Positions 27,454 through 38,237 of a stretch of DNA of 64,000 nucleotides are shown piece by piece. Numbering within the stretch: position 1 is the first letter of the stretch; each line of letters opens with the position of its first letter. A program made the position numbers and the translations under genes. The DNA lies in assembly GCF_001906925.1 (NCBI RefSeq), contig NZ_MRWQ01000012.1, forward strand, positions 28,163 through 92,162, written 5' to 3'. The notes below the pieces were generated by a model. The model was not told where the DNA came from and did not search any database. It saw only the letters and a list, made by a program, of their open reading frames with translations. The stretch is from Domibacillus mangrovi. GTDB taxonomy: Bacteria > Bacillota > Bacilli > Bacillales > Domibacillaceae.

Positions 27454-30400
27454 TATCCCCGAGAAGCCGACAGATGCGCTCTGGACCGATGATCAATGGA
27501 AAGCGATTTACGCACATGGAAGCGATATTTTAGTTGCGGCAGCAGCGGGTTCTGGAAAAACTGCCGTGCTTGTTGAACGAATTATTCAAAAGATCATCCG
27601 CGAAGAATCACCTGTTGAAGTGGATGAGCTTCTCGTTGTGACCTTTACAAATGCCGCCGCGGCAGAAATGAGACATCGGATTGGTGAAGCGCTGGAACGG
27701 GAAATTGAGCGTGATCCGGCATCCATCCGGCTGCGCCGTCAGCTCCGTCTTTTAAATAAAGCATCCATATCAACATTGCATTCATTTTGTTTGGAAGTCA
27801 TTCGGAAATATTATTATATGATTGATATTGATCCGTCTTTTCGAATTGCGGACGATACAGAAGCGGTGTTAATCCGTGATGAAGTGTTAGAAGATTTGCT
27901 TGAAGAAGAATATGGAAAAGAGAACAATGAATCATTTTATCGATTGGTCGATACATTTTCTGGCGATCGGAGCGATGTCGAACTGCAAAAAGCGGTTATT
28001 CGTCTTTTTGATTTTTCCAGGTCACACCCCAATCCGGACGGATGGCTTCATCAACTATCATCGTTATATGAAACAGCAGAATCCATTGATGATCTTTCTT
28101 TTATTGATCCTCTAAAAAAGGATATCCGCTTCCAGCTTGAAAGTGCGATGGCGTTTTTAGATGAAGGCTTGATGATGACGGAATTACCAGGAGGACCTGT
28201 ACCAAGAGCAGAAAATTTTTTAGTAGATGCCCGGATGGTAAAATCCATTTTGGAATGTGAAACGTGGGAAGAGATGTACAATGCGTTTCAAACGATTCGA
28301 TTTCCGACACTAAAAATGTGCAAAGGGGACGACTATGATGAGGGGCTGAAGGAGCGGTCGAAAACAGTTCGGGACAATGCGAAAAAGTTGATCAATGAGT
28401 TAAAGGATACGTTTTTTGCCCGTAAGCCTGAAAATTGGCTGCGTGATATAGATGAAATGAAGCCTGTTGTAGAACGGCTTACTGAGCTCGTTATTGCTTT
28501 TTCAAAGCGGTATGAAACCGTAAAAAGAGAACGTGCTATTACTGATTTCAGTGATCTGGAGCATTACACGTTGTCGATTTTAATGACAAATGGAGAGCCT
28601 TCAAAAGCGGCTGAATCGTATAAACGTCGGTTCAAGGAAGTGCTCGTTGATGAATATCAGGATGGTGCGACACGTTGCTAACTGAAAAGGTTAGCCACTA
28701 GAGGAATCTAGGAGAACTAAGAATCTGATGAGTCGAATGACGGGGTAACGTCCTGAAAGGCTCAGCCTAATCCTCCGAATTGCGTCATTATGTGCAATCA
28801 GAATGGCGTGATAAGCTCGGTGAAGTCAGCTGAATATCACCCTAATCGAAAGAAGGAAAGCGGGATAGAGGTATCTTGTGTGATAGATAGGCTGGGGGTC
28901 TATAAGAAAATCTATGGTTAGAATTTAAGTGAAAAATTACTTAATGACGAAATTCCGAATGTACGGCTCTAGAGGTATAGCTGTTCGAAAGGGCAGTCCA
29001 ACTTGTTTGGGTTAGTGAGGTAGAGTAAGAATCGTCTTTATGAAATACCTTATGATGTTACAGGCATCATCCAGCTAACAGGGCTAAAGGAATGACCTAA
29101 GGATTTTGTATGTACAGATAGGATTCTTGGAACGTGGGAAGCTGGTTACGTGGAGAGATTGCACTCGACGAAACGGTATGAAGGAAAGCGTCAGCATAAC
29201 TTCATTTTAAGCTAGTGAAAGTGATGGCACAGTACCAGTGAAGCCGTGATAATAAGCGGTGGAGGGATAGCCATTAGTCAGTGAATAGAACACTTATTAT
29301 TACATTTCATATTTTCAGGTTCGGGTATGACTAAGAGAAATGGATTCACTGAAATATCCTTTGAAGGATTGAGGTGAGTACATTGACTGAAACAGCGAAG
29401 GCTACAAAAGCTACAAAAGCTTTAAAGAGACAGGCTTTGAGAAATAATGAGTATTATGGTATGCAGTCACAACTAGACCAACTTTATCTTGAGAGTAAGA
29501 ATAATAAGAAGTTTACAAAGTTATATGAGCTAATAACAGCGAGAGAAAATATATTATTGGCGTATCGTAATATTAAGAAAAACAAAGGCTCCTTTACACC
29601 AGGTGTCAACCAAACGATAATTTTAACAATTGCTGAAAAGGAACCAGAGAAGCTAGTACGATATGTCCGCAGTCGCTTACAAAATTACCAGCCACAGCGC
29701 ATTCGAAGAAAAGAAATTCCGAAACCAAATGGCGGTATCCGACCATTAGGTATCCCAACGATTGAAGATCGCATCAATCAACAATGTATCAAACAAATTC
29801 TTGAACCGATCTGTGAGGCGAAATTCCATCCACACAGTTATGGTTTTAGACCGAATAGAGGTACACTTCATGCGTATTCAAGAGCAGTAACATTAGCTAA
29901 TAGAAACAAGCTGCATTATGTTGTGGATATAGATATTAAAGGATTTTTCGACAATGTACATCATGGAAAGCTTTTGAAACAAATGTGGCATTTGGGGATT
30001 CAGGATAAGCGGGTTATTAGCATCATAAGCAAACTTCTAAAAGCGGAAATAGCAGGTGTAGGCACACCTGCTAAAGGAACACCACAAGGAGGCATATTGT
30101 CTCCACTACTATCCAATATCGTTTTAAATGAATTAGATTGGTGGATAAGCAGTCAGTGGGAGACATTTGAAACTAAAAAGAATTACGAAAGAAAGCGTAT
30201 CATAAGTGGCAAGATGAGGCTAGATAGAACATTAAAATATCGAATGTTAAAAACATCGAATCTAAAAGAAATGTTCATTGTCCGATACGCCGATGACTTT
30301 AAAATCTTCTGTCGTAATCATCAAGACGCTTTTAAAATATTCGAGGCAGTAAAGAAATGGCTAAGAGAACGACTTGACTTAGAAATAAGCCAAGAAAAAT

Positions 30401-33400
30401 CGAAAGTCGTTAATTTACGCAGAAATTACTCTCAATTTCTCGGCTTTAAATTTAAAGTCGTAACAAAAGGTGAAAAACTAGTTGTGAATTCACACATGTG
30501 TGAAAAAGCGAAACATAATGCTATAACCAAAATCAAAGAGCAAATTGAGAAAGTGAAAAAGAATTCAGTTGCAACAGAGGTATCTAAATTCAATGCAACG
30601 ATTCTGGGATTACAAAACTTTTATCAACAAGCGACCATGGTCTCACAAGATTTCAGTGAAATTGCATTTACAGTCAAACGGACCTTATACAACAGCTTAG
30701 GCAAAGCTTCGAAATCAAAAGGGTATTTAAGCAAGTTTTATGTTGACCGATACAAAGACTATCTGCACTGGAAAATAGCTTTCGTTGCAGGAGTCGGAAT
30801 CTTTCCGATTGATGGAGTGAAACATAAAAACCCTAAAAACTTTACACAGGAAATGAATAACTACACTGAAGAAGGAAGAAGTTTAATTCACAAGACGGTC
30901 AAAACCACATCACAAAAAGTGATTCGTTATTTAATGAGTAATCCAGTCAAAAATCGAAGCATCGAATATAATGACAATCGGATTTCTAAGTACATTGCCC
31001 AACAAGGGAAATGTGCAGTAATGAAAAATGAGTTGGAATTATTTAATATGGAACTACATCATATTTTACCAACGCATTTAGGTGGGACGGACTGTTACAG
31101 TAATCTGACGTTCGTATCAACAGATATACACAAGTTAATACATGCGACACAGTCAGAAACGATGAACAGATACCTTCTAAAGCTAAAGTTATCAGAAACT
31201 GAAATCGGTAAAGTGAATAAGCTAAGAGCCAAAGCTGGAAATGAAATGATAATGTAAGACCTATAAACTGATGGAACGCCGTATGAGGGGAAACTCTCAC
31301 GTACGGTGTGAATGGGGGGAAAAGCTGGAGATGACTTCAAAGGCTTACCTATCCATATTTAATATGGTACAGGAAAAAATCGTCAGCCTTGTTTCGGCAA
31401 ATGATGAACAAAAAGGCAACTTGTTCATGGTAGGCGACGTGAAGCAGTCCATTTATCGGTTTCGACTTGCGGAACCGGGGCTGTTTCTTGGGAAATATAA
31501 GCGTTTCAGTACAGATGGCCTTGCTTCGGGGCTTAAAATAGGGTTATCGCGCAATTTTAGAAGCCGCAGTGAAGTGCTCGACGGAACAAATTATTTGTTC
31601 CAGCAAATTATGGGTACAGATGTCGGCGAAATCGAATATGGTCCAGAAGAAGCGCTCGTACCGGGTGCAGATTACTCAGATGGCTCTTATCCTGTTGAAA
31701 TCGCGTTAATTAGCAGCGATGGACCAGATGAAATAGTAGAAGAAGGCATCGATCGTGAAGATGCGGAACAGTCACAGATTGAATCGCGGTATATTGCGTC
31801 CAAAATAAAAGAGTTAATTAAATCGGGACAACCTGTTTACGATCCGAAAACGAAAACAGAGCGGCCTGTACAGTATCGGGATATTGTCATATTAATGCGT
31901 TCTCTCACATGGGTGCCGGAAATGATGGAAGAATTTAAACATGCCGGTATTCCGGTTTATGCGAGCACATCCGGGGGTTATTTTCAAGCGACAGAAATAT
32001 CTGTCATGCTGTCTTTACTGCAAGTCATTGACAACCCGTATCAAGATATTCCACTGGCTGCTGTTTTGCGTTCACCGATTGTACGCTGCAGTGAAAATGA
32101 ACTTGCATTAATTCGACTTGCATCGAAAAAAGGCAGTTATTTTGAATCATTGTTAGCTTTTATGGATGACCGAAATAGTGATGCATCTTTAAAAGAAAAA
32201 GTGCGTCCGTTTTTAGAATATCTGGAAAAATGGCGTTCCATTGGCCGAAGTGGTGCATTGTCCGATTTAATATGGGAATTATATCGTGATACGCAGTTTT
32301 ATGCATTTGCGGGCGGAATGCCAGGTGGGAAGCAGCGTCAGGCAAATTTACGTGCTTTATATGACCGGGCTCGTCAGTATGAGGAAACATCATTCCGAGG
32401 TTTGTTCCGTTTTCTGCGTTTTATTGAGCGAATGCGTGAACGGGGCGATGATCTTGGGACGGCCCGTGCGTTGTCAGAGCAGGAAGATGTCGTCCGTATT
32501 ATGACGATTCACGCAAGCAAAGGGCTTGAATTTCCGATCGTGTATATGGCTGCGGCGGGACGACGCTTTAATATGATGGATTTAAATGGCCGTGTGCTGT
32601 TTGATAAAGATTACGGCGTGGCGGTTAAATACATGAATCCTGATAAGAGAATTGCTTGGCCCTCTCTTGTTCAACTTGCTTTCCAGCGGAAAAAGAAACT
32701 GGAGTTGCTTGCAGAAGAAATGCGTGTCCTTTATGTCGCGATGACCCGTGCAAAAGAAAAACTGATTATTACCGGTTCTGTAAAAAGGTCCGAGAAGAAA
32801 CAGGCCAACTGGGTATTATCAGCTGAAAAAGAATCGATGATGCTAAGTGATGCCGTAAGAGCATCTGCTACGTCTTATATGGACTGGATCGGCCCTGTTT
32901 TAATGCGCCATACGGATCTTGATGGTTCTCATTTGTTATTGGCAGATCATCCATCTCGTTTCACTTTTTCTGTCATTGAATCAGAGGAACTCTTTTTAAT
33001 CGATGCAAAAAAACAAGAGGTCGAGCAGGATACTTGGCTGGAGTACATAAAAAAACGTCAGCTGTATCCGGAACAGTCGCCGGACAAAGGAGAGATTGAA
33101 GAACGGATGAGGTGGGAGTATGCGTTTCCCAAAGCGGTGAGTCTTCGTTCAAAACAGTCGGTCTCCGACTTAAAACGAATGAATGATATTTACAGTGAAG
33201 GGGCTGCGAATGAGACAGCGAGCGAATATCGACGTCCTATATTTAGACGACCGCGTTTTATGCAAATGAAACAGTTGTCACCAACCGAAATTGGAACGGC
33301 TGTTCATACGGTTATGCAGCACATAAGCCTTGAAAAAGCACCAGAAGAAGTGGAAGTGGAACGTCTTTTGGAGCAGCTGATTGAAAAAGAATTATTAACA

Positions 33401-33808
33401 GTCGAACAGACGGAAGCCATCCATACCGAAATGGTTGCTGCCTTTTTCAAATCAGAACCGGGGGAAATGCTGCTGGCAGCTGACCGTGTCCATCGTGAAT
33501 TGCCGTTTAATATGGGGATGTCAGCACGTGAAGCCGGAACCGAGGATTTAGATGAAAAAGTGTTAATTCAAGGGGTCATTGACTGTTTGTTTGAGTATAA
33601 AGGAAAGCTATATTTGCTTGATTATAAAACCGATCGCATCACCGATCGTTTTGCAGGCGGGTTTACAGAAGCAGAGTCTGTTTTGCGTAAACGATATGAC
33701 ATGCAAATTACGTTGTATGCAAAAGCAATAGAACGCATCTGGAAACGGCCTTTGCATAAAAAGTTTGTCTTCTTTATGGACGGTGCACACGTCATTGAGT
33801 ATACGTGA
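27437..33808 (+). CDS. addA: AddAB helicase-nuclease, subunit AddA, interrupted by a group II intron
   Basis: AddA is the UvrD/Rep-like helicase and second nuclease of AddAB. Exon 1 is 27437-28664 and exon 2 is 31359-33808; joined they give 1225 aa in a single frame, close to B. subtilis AddA (1232 aa). Walker A AAAGSGKT is at residues 35-42. The intron sits after the first base of codon 410, directly behind DEYQD of helicase motif II. Splicing restores DEYQDVNMVQ and continues into FMVGDVKQSIYRFR, helicase motifs, and the C-terminal LLDYKTD nuclease motif. ATG 27437 is the third of three consecutive ATGs, spaced 7 bp from AAGGAG. Without splicing, exon 1 would end after five foreign codons (GATRC). 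Confidence 0.93.
28665..31358 (+). mobile_element. Complete group II intron in addA
   Basis: The 2694-bp intron starts with GTGCGAC and ends ..CCATAT (AY end). Domain V is a 34-nt hairpin at 31276-31309 (ACGCCGTA / TACGGTGT with a GAAA loop). Domain VI follows, closed by ATGG/CCAT at 31312-31356, two bases from the 3' end. A candidate EBS1 (CATCC, 29068-29072) can pair with GGATG at the 5' exon end. These boundaries restore the addA frame exactly. It lies in sense orientation and encodes an intact RT-HNH protein, so it may be mobile as well as splicing-competent. Confidence 0.93.
29374..31257 (+). CDS. ltrA: Group II intron-encoded reverse transcriptase/maturase with HNH endonuclease
   Basis: The 627-aa protein helps the intron splice and reverse-transcribes it into new DNA sites. 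It has an RT domain (PKPNGGIRPLGIPTIEDR, YSFRPNRG-like GFRPNRG, GTPQGGILSPLLSNI, and the YADD active site near residue 306), a maturase/X region, and a C-terminal HNH nuclease (HHILPTHLGGTDCYSNL near residue 562). Only the first cysteine of the usual CxxC before the HNH is seen. Start is GTG 29374, or TTG 29383 with GAGGTGAG before it. No truncation or frameshift. The symbol is a generic family name. Confidence 0.95.
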   Translation: MSTLTETAKATKATKALKRQALRNNEYYGMQSQLDQLYLESKNNKKFTKLYELITARENILLAYRNIKKNKGSFTPGVNQTIILTIAEKEPEKLVRYVRSRLQNYQPQRIRRKEIPKPNGGIRPLGIPTIEDRINQQCIKQILEPICEAKFHPHSYGFRPNRGTLHAYSRAVTLANRNKLHYVVDIDIKGFFDNVHHGKLLKQMWHLGIQDKRVISIISKLLKAEIAGVGTPAKGTPQGGILSPLLSNIVLNELDWWISSQWETFETKKNYERKRIISGKMRLDRTLKYRMLKTSNLKEMFIVRYADDFKIFCRNHQDAFKIFEAVKKWLRERLDLEISQEKSKVVNLRRNYSQFLGFKFKVVTKGEKLVVNSHMCEKAKHNAITKIKEQIEKVKKNSVATEVSKFNATILGLQNFYQQATMVSQDFSEIAFTVKRTLYNSLGKASKSKGYLSKFYVDRYKDYLHWKIAFVAGVGIFPIDGVKHKNPKNFTQEMNNYTEEGRSLIHKTVKTTSQKVIRYLMSNPVKNRSIEYNDNRISKYIAQQGKCAVMKNELELFNMELHHILPTHLGGTDCYSNLTFVSTDIHKLIHATQSETMNRYLLKLKLSETEIGKVNKLRAKAGNEMIM

Positions 33809-33869
33809 AAATCGCCTTTTTCTGTTATGATTATGAAAGTCATATTATAACCTGGAAGGAGCGTTTTGC

Positions 33870-35042
33870 TTGCAGTCTTTATCAACAGGGGGAAAACCGC
33901 GAATCTTAGCGATTGATGTATTGAGAGGGCTATCGCTTTTCGGTATCTTTCTCGTCAATATGTTTTCGTTTCATTCGCCTTATCTTTATTACAATCCATA
34001 TGAATGGTGGAAAACGTCGCAGGATTTAACCATTTATTCCTGGATTGATGTTTTCGTACAGGCTAGTTTTTATCCATTGTTTGCGATGATGTTTGGTTTT
34101 GGCGTTGCGATGCAGTATGCAAAAGCGAGAGAGCATGGAAGGTCTTTTACATGGACCGGTATTCGCCGTTTTACTTTTTTACTGCTGCTCGGCCTCGTTC
34201 ACGCCTTCTTTATCTGGCCTGGCGATATTTTATTCAATTACGCAGTATACGGCTTTTTTCTATTGCTTTTTTTACGTTTTTCTGGACGTATGCTACTTAT
34301 TGTTGGTCTCGTTCTTTTGTTTATGCCAGCCGTTTTGTTAAGCATGCTGCTCATGCTAGCTGCTTATACAGATCCATATAACGCTTTGTATTGGACAGAT
34401 ATTGCGTCTGTTTCACAATCTATTGCCGCTTATGGAAGTGGGTCGTATATGGAAATTACGACGCAGCGCATACATGACTGGATGAACGCAAACCTTGTGG
34501 ATGGGGGATTTTTATTCCCATTCATTTCAATCTTTCCACATTTAATCATTGGTGCAGGCGCTTATAAATTGAATGTCGTTGACAAATGGACAACGCATCC
34601 GAAAAAAACGATGTTCACTTTTCTTGTGTTTTTTATTGCCGGCCTTTTGTTAAAAGGGGTACCGTATGTTCTTGACCGTAATAATATTGCGTACATGTAC
34701 GTGCAAGATTCGATTGGCGGTCCGATATTAGCCATATCATACGCAGTACTCATTGTTTTAGTGTGCACATTTCAATGGCCGAAAAAAATGCTGCAACCGT
34801 TCGCTGCTGCAGGGAAAATGTCATTAACTAATTATTTAATGCAGTCTGTCATCGGGACACTCCTTTTTTATCAGTATGGTCTCGGCTATTATGGTCAAAT
34901 AACCATTCTAACTAGCATTTGGATTTGTGTGTCCATTTTCGCTGTACAAGTGATCGTATCGAATTTATGGCTTGAACGATTTAAACGGGGACCGATGGAG
35001 TCGCTTTGGCATACTATTACATACGGAACAGGGAGGAAATAA
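33870..35042 (+). CDS. DUF418-family membrane protein
   Basis: The 390-aa polytopic protein resembles the DUF418/YeiB group: N-terminal RILAIDVLRGLSLFGIFLVN, central hydrophobic helices, and the C-terminal GKMSLTNYLMQS signature. About ten helices are predicted. The start is TTG 33870, preceded by GGAAGGAGC. Family members are of uncertain function, possibly transporters or acyltransferase relatives. yisK begins 2 bp after its stop. Confidence 0.85.
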   Translation: MQSLSTGGKPRILAIDVLRGLSLFGIFLVNMFSFHSPYLYYNPYEWWKTSQDLTIYSWIDVFVQASFYPLFAMMFGFGVAMQYAKAREHGRSFTWTGIRRFTFLLLLGLVHAFFIWPGDILFNYAVYGFFLLLFLRFSGRMLLIVGLVLLFMPAVLLSMLLMLAAYTDPYNALYWTDIASVSQSIAAYGSGSYMEITTQRIHDWMNANLVDGGFLFPFISIFPHLIIGAGAYKLNVVDKWTTHPKKTMFTFLVFFIAGLLLKGVPYVLDRNNIAYMYVQDSIGGPILAISYAVLIVLVCTFQWPKKMLQPFAAAGKMSLTNYLMQSVIGTLLFYQYGLGYYGQITILTSIWICVSIFAVQVIVSNLWLERFKRGPMESLWHTITYGTGRK

Positions 35043-35044
35043 TA

Positions 35045-35902
35045 ATGAAATGGATTAGCTTTGTTTATAAAGAGGTTGAACATTATGGAATCTATAATGA
35101 CTCTGACAAGACGGTTGTAAGCTTAATAGAAATGAACGGTGCACCAAAAACACTGTGCGAAGCAATCGGCCAGCCCGAATTTATGAAAGCGGCTGTGGAT
35201 TTTTCTACCACATTAAAACGAATAAAAGTATCAGACGTTGAGTGGCTGGCACCGATTCCAAGACCAACGAAAAATATTTTCTGTATTGGAAAAAATTATC
35301 GAGATCATGCAGTTGAAATGGGTGGAGACGCAAGTATTCCGGAGCACCCGATCATTTTCACAAAAGCACCAACAACGGTATCAGGACAAAATGCACTGAT
35401 TCCAGCATATGAATCGTTGACGGATTCACTTGATTATGAAGGTGAATTGGCGGTCATTATCGGTAAAAAAGGAAAAGAGATTGACCGTGAAAATGCGTTT
35501 GACTATATTTTTGGCTATACCGTTTTAAATGATGTGACAGCACGCAACATTCAAAATCGCCATCACCAGTTTTTTCTAGGAAAAAGTTTGGATGCAACGT
35601 GTCCGATGGGGCCATGGATTGTAACGAAAGAGGAGATTGAAGATCCGCATAACCTGTCGATTGAAACGAGAGTAAATGGAGAAGTACGACAGCAGTCGAA
35701 TACATCACAGTTGATTTTTCCAATCGATGAAATTATTCATGTATTATCAAGAGGTATGACGCTTGAACCGGGTGACATTATCGCGACAGGTACTCCGTCT
35801 GGTGTTGGTTATGCAATGAATCCAAAAAGAACGCTGAAAGCTGGCGACTCTGTTGATATTACAATTGAAGGTGTCGGTACTTTGACAAATAACGTACAGT
35901 GA
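35045..35902 (+). CDS. yisK: FAH-family hydrolase YisK
   Basis: The 285-aa protein belongs to the fumarylacetoacetate hydrolase family; B. subtilis YisK has been reported as an oxaloacetate decarboxylase. The metal-binding pattern DYEGELAVIIG and the GKNYRDHAVEMG and TGTPSGVGYAM loops are visible. ATG 35045 follows GGGAGG; the frame is open back to 35006 inside the DUF418 gene but has no signal there. It is next to yisL, as in B. subtilis. Confidence 0.9.
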   Translation: MKWISFVYKEVEHYGIYNDSDKTVVSLIEMNGAPKTLCEAIGQPEFMKAAVDFSTTLKRIKVSDVEWLAPIPRPTKNIFCIGKNYRDHAVEMGGDASIPEHPIIFTKAPTTVSGQNALIPAYESLTDSLDYEGELAVIIGKKGKEIDRENAFDYIFGYTVLNDVTARNIQNRHHQFFLGKSLDATCPMGPWIVTKEEIEDPHNLSIETRVNGEVRQQSNTSQLIFPIDEIIHVLSRGMTLEPGDIIATGTPSGVGYAMNPKRTLKAGDSVDITIEGVGTLTNNVQ

Positions 35903-35942
35903 TTATGTGGTAAGATAATAGTGAGGAAAAGGAGGGGAAATT

Positions 35943-36290
35943 ATGGACTTTTTGACATCATCAACACATGTGCACATTACAACATGGGTCGTGGCAATTA
36001 TTTTGTTTTTTATTGCATTTGGCAAACCATCTAAAGGGTTGCATATGGCACTGCGCCTGTTTTACGTGCTCATCTTGATCACAGGGTTCATGCTGTTTGT
36101 AACATTTGACAGTTTAAATCCGATGCTTTACGGACTTAAAATGCTTGGCGGAATTTTAACGATTGGTTTAATGGAAATGACACTTGTCCGCAAAAAGAAA
36201 GGCAAAGGGACAGGCGGCGTGCTAGTTGGGGCTATTCTTTTGCTGCTTATTACAATTATTCTTGGTTTTGCACTACCAGGAATCGCTTAA
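35943..36290 (+). CDS. yisL: YisL-family membrane protein (UPF0344)
   Basis: The 115-aa protein has four predicted membrane helices and the family start STHVHITTWVVAIILF. The GKPSKGLHMALRL loop and the LKMLGGILTIGLMEM helix are characteristic. ATG 35943 follows AAAAGGAGGGG. Function unknown. Probably cotranscribed with yisK. Confidence 0.9.
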   Translation: MDFLTSSTHVHITTWVVAIILFFIAFGKPSKGLHMALRLFYVLILITGFMLFVTFDSLNPMLYGLKMLGGILTIGLMEMTLVRKKKGKGTGGVLVGAILLLLITIILGFALPGIA

Positions 36291-36311
36291 AAGTAGATTC
36301 CTAGTTCGGCG

Positions 36312-36351
36312 AAAAAAAGCTGCGCGGTTATTTAAAAGTGCAGCTTTTTTG
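36312..36351 (+). terminator. yisL terminator
   Basis: AAAAAAAGCTGCGC / GTGCAGCTTTTTT. Confidence 0.85.
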
Positions 36352-36380
36352 TTAACATAAACAGAAAAGGAGCTGATCTA

Positions 36381-36521
36381 GTGTTTCCTGTTTTACTATG
36401 GCTGCTTGTATCCGTTTTGTTTATATACACGGTGAGGGCTGTGTCGATTCATATGGCACCGTCTGAAACGTTGATCTCTCCCGAATCTTCTTCAACTGAA
36501 AAAGAACCGACTGACAAATAA
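36381..36521 (+). CDS. 46-aa single-span membrane protein
   Basis: The reading frame runs GTG 36381 to TAA 36521 and has AAAAGGAG 9 bp upstream. The product starts VFPVLLWLLVSVLFIYTVRA, one membrane span, and ends with a Ser/Glu/Pro-rich tail (ESSSTEKEPTDK). A terminator follows immediately, and another precedes it, so it is a separate transcription unit. No recognised family. Confidence 0.6.
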   Translation: MFPVLLWLLVSVLFIYTVRAVSIHMAPSETLISPESSSTEKEPTDK

Positions 36522-36553
36522 CCGTCTTTTCCGAAAAGGAAGAGGCGTTTTTT
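36519..36553 (+). terminator. Terminator after the 46-aa membrane protein gene
   Basis: AACCGTCTTTTCC-GAA-AAGGAAGAGGCGTTTTTT, overlapping the stop codon. Confidence 0.85.
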
Positions 36554-36651
36554 GTCCGTTTCTTGAACAATGTCAACATTGTTTGACGCAAAGTAGTAAA
36601 AAGCGTACTCTAAAGGTTAGTATAATGACTTTAACGCAGGGGGAAAAGGCA

Positions 36652-38154
36652 GTGAAAAGACGATTATTTTCGCTCGTCATGATCCCGCTTCTCCTTTTTT
36701 CTGGAAGTACCGTATTCGCGGAAGAAAAAAGCGAGGAATGGCATGATGAAACGATGTATTTTTTAATGACAGACCGTTTTATGAATGGTGATCCTACGAA
36801 TAATGCGCAAGTAAACAATGAAGATCCAACAGCTTATCAAGGTGGAGATTTCAAAGGTGTGGAAGACCAGCTTGATTATTTGCAAAAAATCGGGATCACA
36901 TCGATTGTCATGTCGCCTGTTTTTGAAAATAAGGCAGGGGCCTATCATGGCTACAGTGTGACGGATTATAGCAAAATGAATGAGCAGTTCGGATCGAAAA
37001 AAGAACTGCAGCATCTCGTGAAAAAGGCGCATGAACTGGATATTCGGGTTCTTGTAGATTTTCCTGCAACGCGTGTGAGCACGGAGCATGTGTGGACAAC
37101 TGAACCTGCTAAAGCAGATTGGTTTGTGTCGCTGTCAAGCGCACAAGAGCCAAATTGGTTAGGAGACATGGCTGAGCTTGATACAGCAAATGTAGACGTG
37201 CAAAGTGCGCTTGTTAATGCAGCGGTTAATCTTGCCAATGATACAGGCATTGACGGATACTTTTTCAGCAATGCATCTGGCGCTGATCCTTCTTTCTGGA
37301 CAGCTTTTGATGAGAAATTACCAGCTCTTCACTTAATCGGTGAAATGAATGATGTGACGCCGGAAGAGGCAGCTGCTTATGAAGAAGCAGGACTTGATTC
37401 CGTGACAGCTTCATGGATGCAAGAGCCGCTTCGCAAGCAGTTTGCGACGGTTGACCGTTCTTCAGAAGAAGTGAAAGAGCTTCTGCTTAAAGAGCAGGAT
37501 GTGTTCAAAGATCCATTGGAGATCATCCATGTGGCAGATTCTGCGTTAACAGACCGATTTACGCTTGATATGGCGAATGAGAACATGTTCCCTGGCGCAC
37601 GCTGGAAAATGGCGCTGACGTATATGTATACGACACCGGGAACACCGGCTGTTTTTTACGGATCAGAAATTGCGCAAAATGGAGAATCTGGTGTTGCTGC
37701 ACACGGATTAATGAATTTTCGGACGGATCAGGAACTTGTTGACTATATAAAGCAAATTGCTACACTGCGTGCCGATTTACCGGCACTGCGACAAGGGTCG
37801 TACGAGCCCCTTTACGAAAAAGAGGGCCTATCCGTTTTTAAACGGGAATATGAAAATGAGACGTTGATTGTTGCGATTAATAATACAGGAGAAACACAAA
37901 AAGTAACGATATCTGCAGATGAACTTGATCCTGACAAAGAATTGCGCGGACTTTTAGCGGGTGATATGTCACGTGCTGCAGATGGGGAGTTCACTATTAT
38001 TTTAGACCGTGAAGAAGCGGAAGTTTATGCACTTGCGGAAAAAACAGGGATCAACTATGCATTTGTCGGTGCAATGACCGCCGTTTATATAACCTTTATC
38101 ATTTTCCTTTACGTCGTCTGGAAACGTGGAAAACGTGCAGCAAGTAAGGAATAA
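36652..38154 (+). CDS. Membrane-anchored GH13-like protein lacking catalytic residues
   Basis: The 500-aa protein has an export signal (MKRRLFSLVMIPLLLFSGST.., AxA cleavage before EEK), an alpha-amylase-type barrel, a beta C-domain and a C-terminal membrane helix near residues 468-488. The GH13 fold is clear (YFLMTDRFMNGDP, YHGYSVTDY, PGTPAVFYGSEI). However, region I NH is TR (140-141), the region II Arg and nucleophile Asp are Phe204 and Ser206, and region IV NHD is Met-Ala-Asn (307-309); only Glu231 remains. It is probably a non-catalytic, glycan-binding or structural surface protein. GTG 36652 follows CAGGGGG. Confidence 0.85.
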   Translation: MKRRLFSLVMIPLLLFSGSTVFAEEKSEEWHDETMYFLMTDRFMNGDPTNNAQVNNEDPTAYQGGDFKGVEDQLDYLQKIGITSIVMSPVFENKAGAYHGYSVTDYSKMNEQFGSKKELQHLVKKAHELDIRVLVDFPATRVSTEHVWTTEPAKADWFVSLSSAQEPNWLGDMAELDTANVDVQSALVNAAVNLANDTGIDGYFFSNASGADPSFWTAFDEKLPALHLIGEMNDVTPEEAAAYEEAGLDSVTASWMQEPLRKQFATVDRSSEEVKELLLKEQDVFKDPLEIIHVADSALTDRFTLDMANENMFPGARWKMALTYMYTTPGTPAVFYGSEIAQNGESGVAAHGLMNFRTDQELVDYIKQIATLRADLPALRQGSYEPLYEKEGLSVFKREYENETLIVAINNTGETQKVTISADELDPDKELRGLLAGDMSRAADGEFTIILDREEAEVYALAEKTGINYAFVGAMTAVYITFIIFLYVVWKRGKRAASKE

Positions 38155-38160
38155 ACTAAA

Positions 38161-38212
38161 AGAGCTGTCCCAAAAGTCAGGGAATAACTGACCTAGGGCA
38201 GCTCTATTTTTT
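38161..38212 (+). terminator. Terminator after the GH13-like gene
   Basis: AGAGCTGTCC..GTCAG / CTGAC..GGGCAGCTCT followed by a T run. Confidence 0.85.
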
Positions 38213-38237
38213 GTTTGAAAAAGATAGATTAGCGTTG

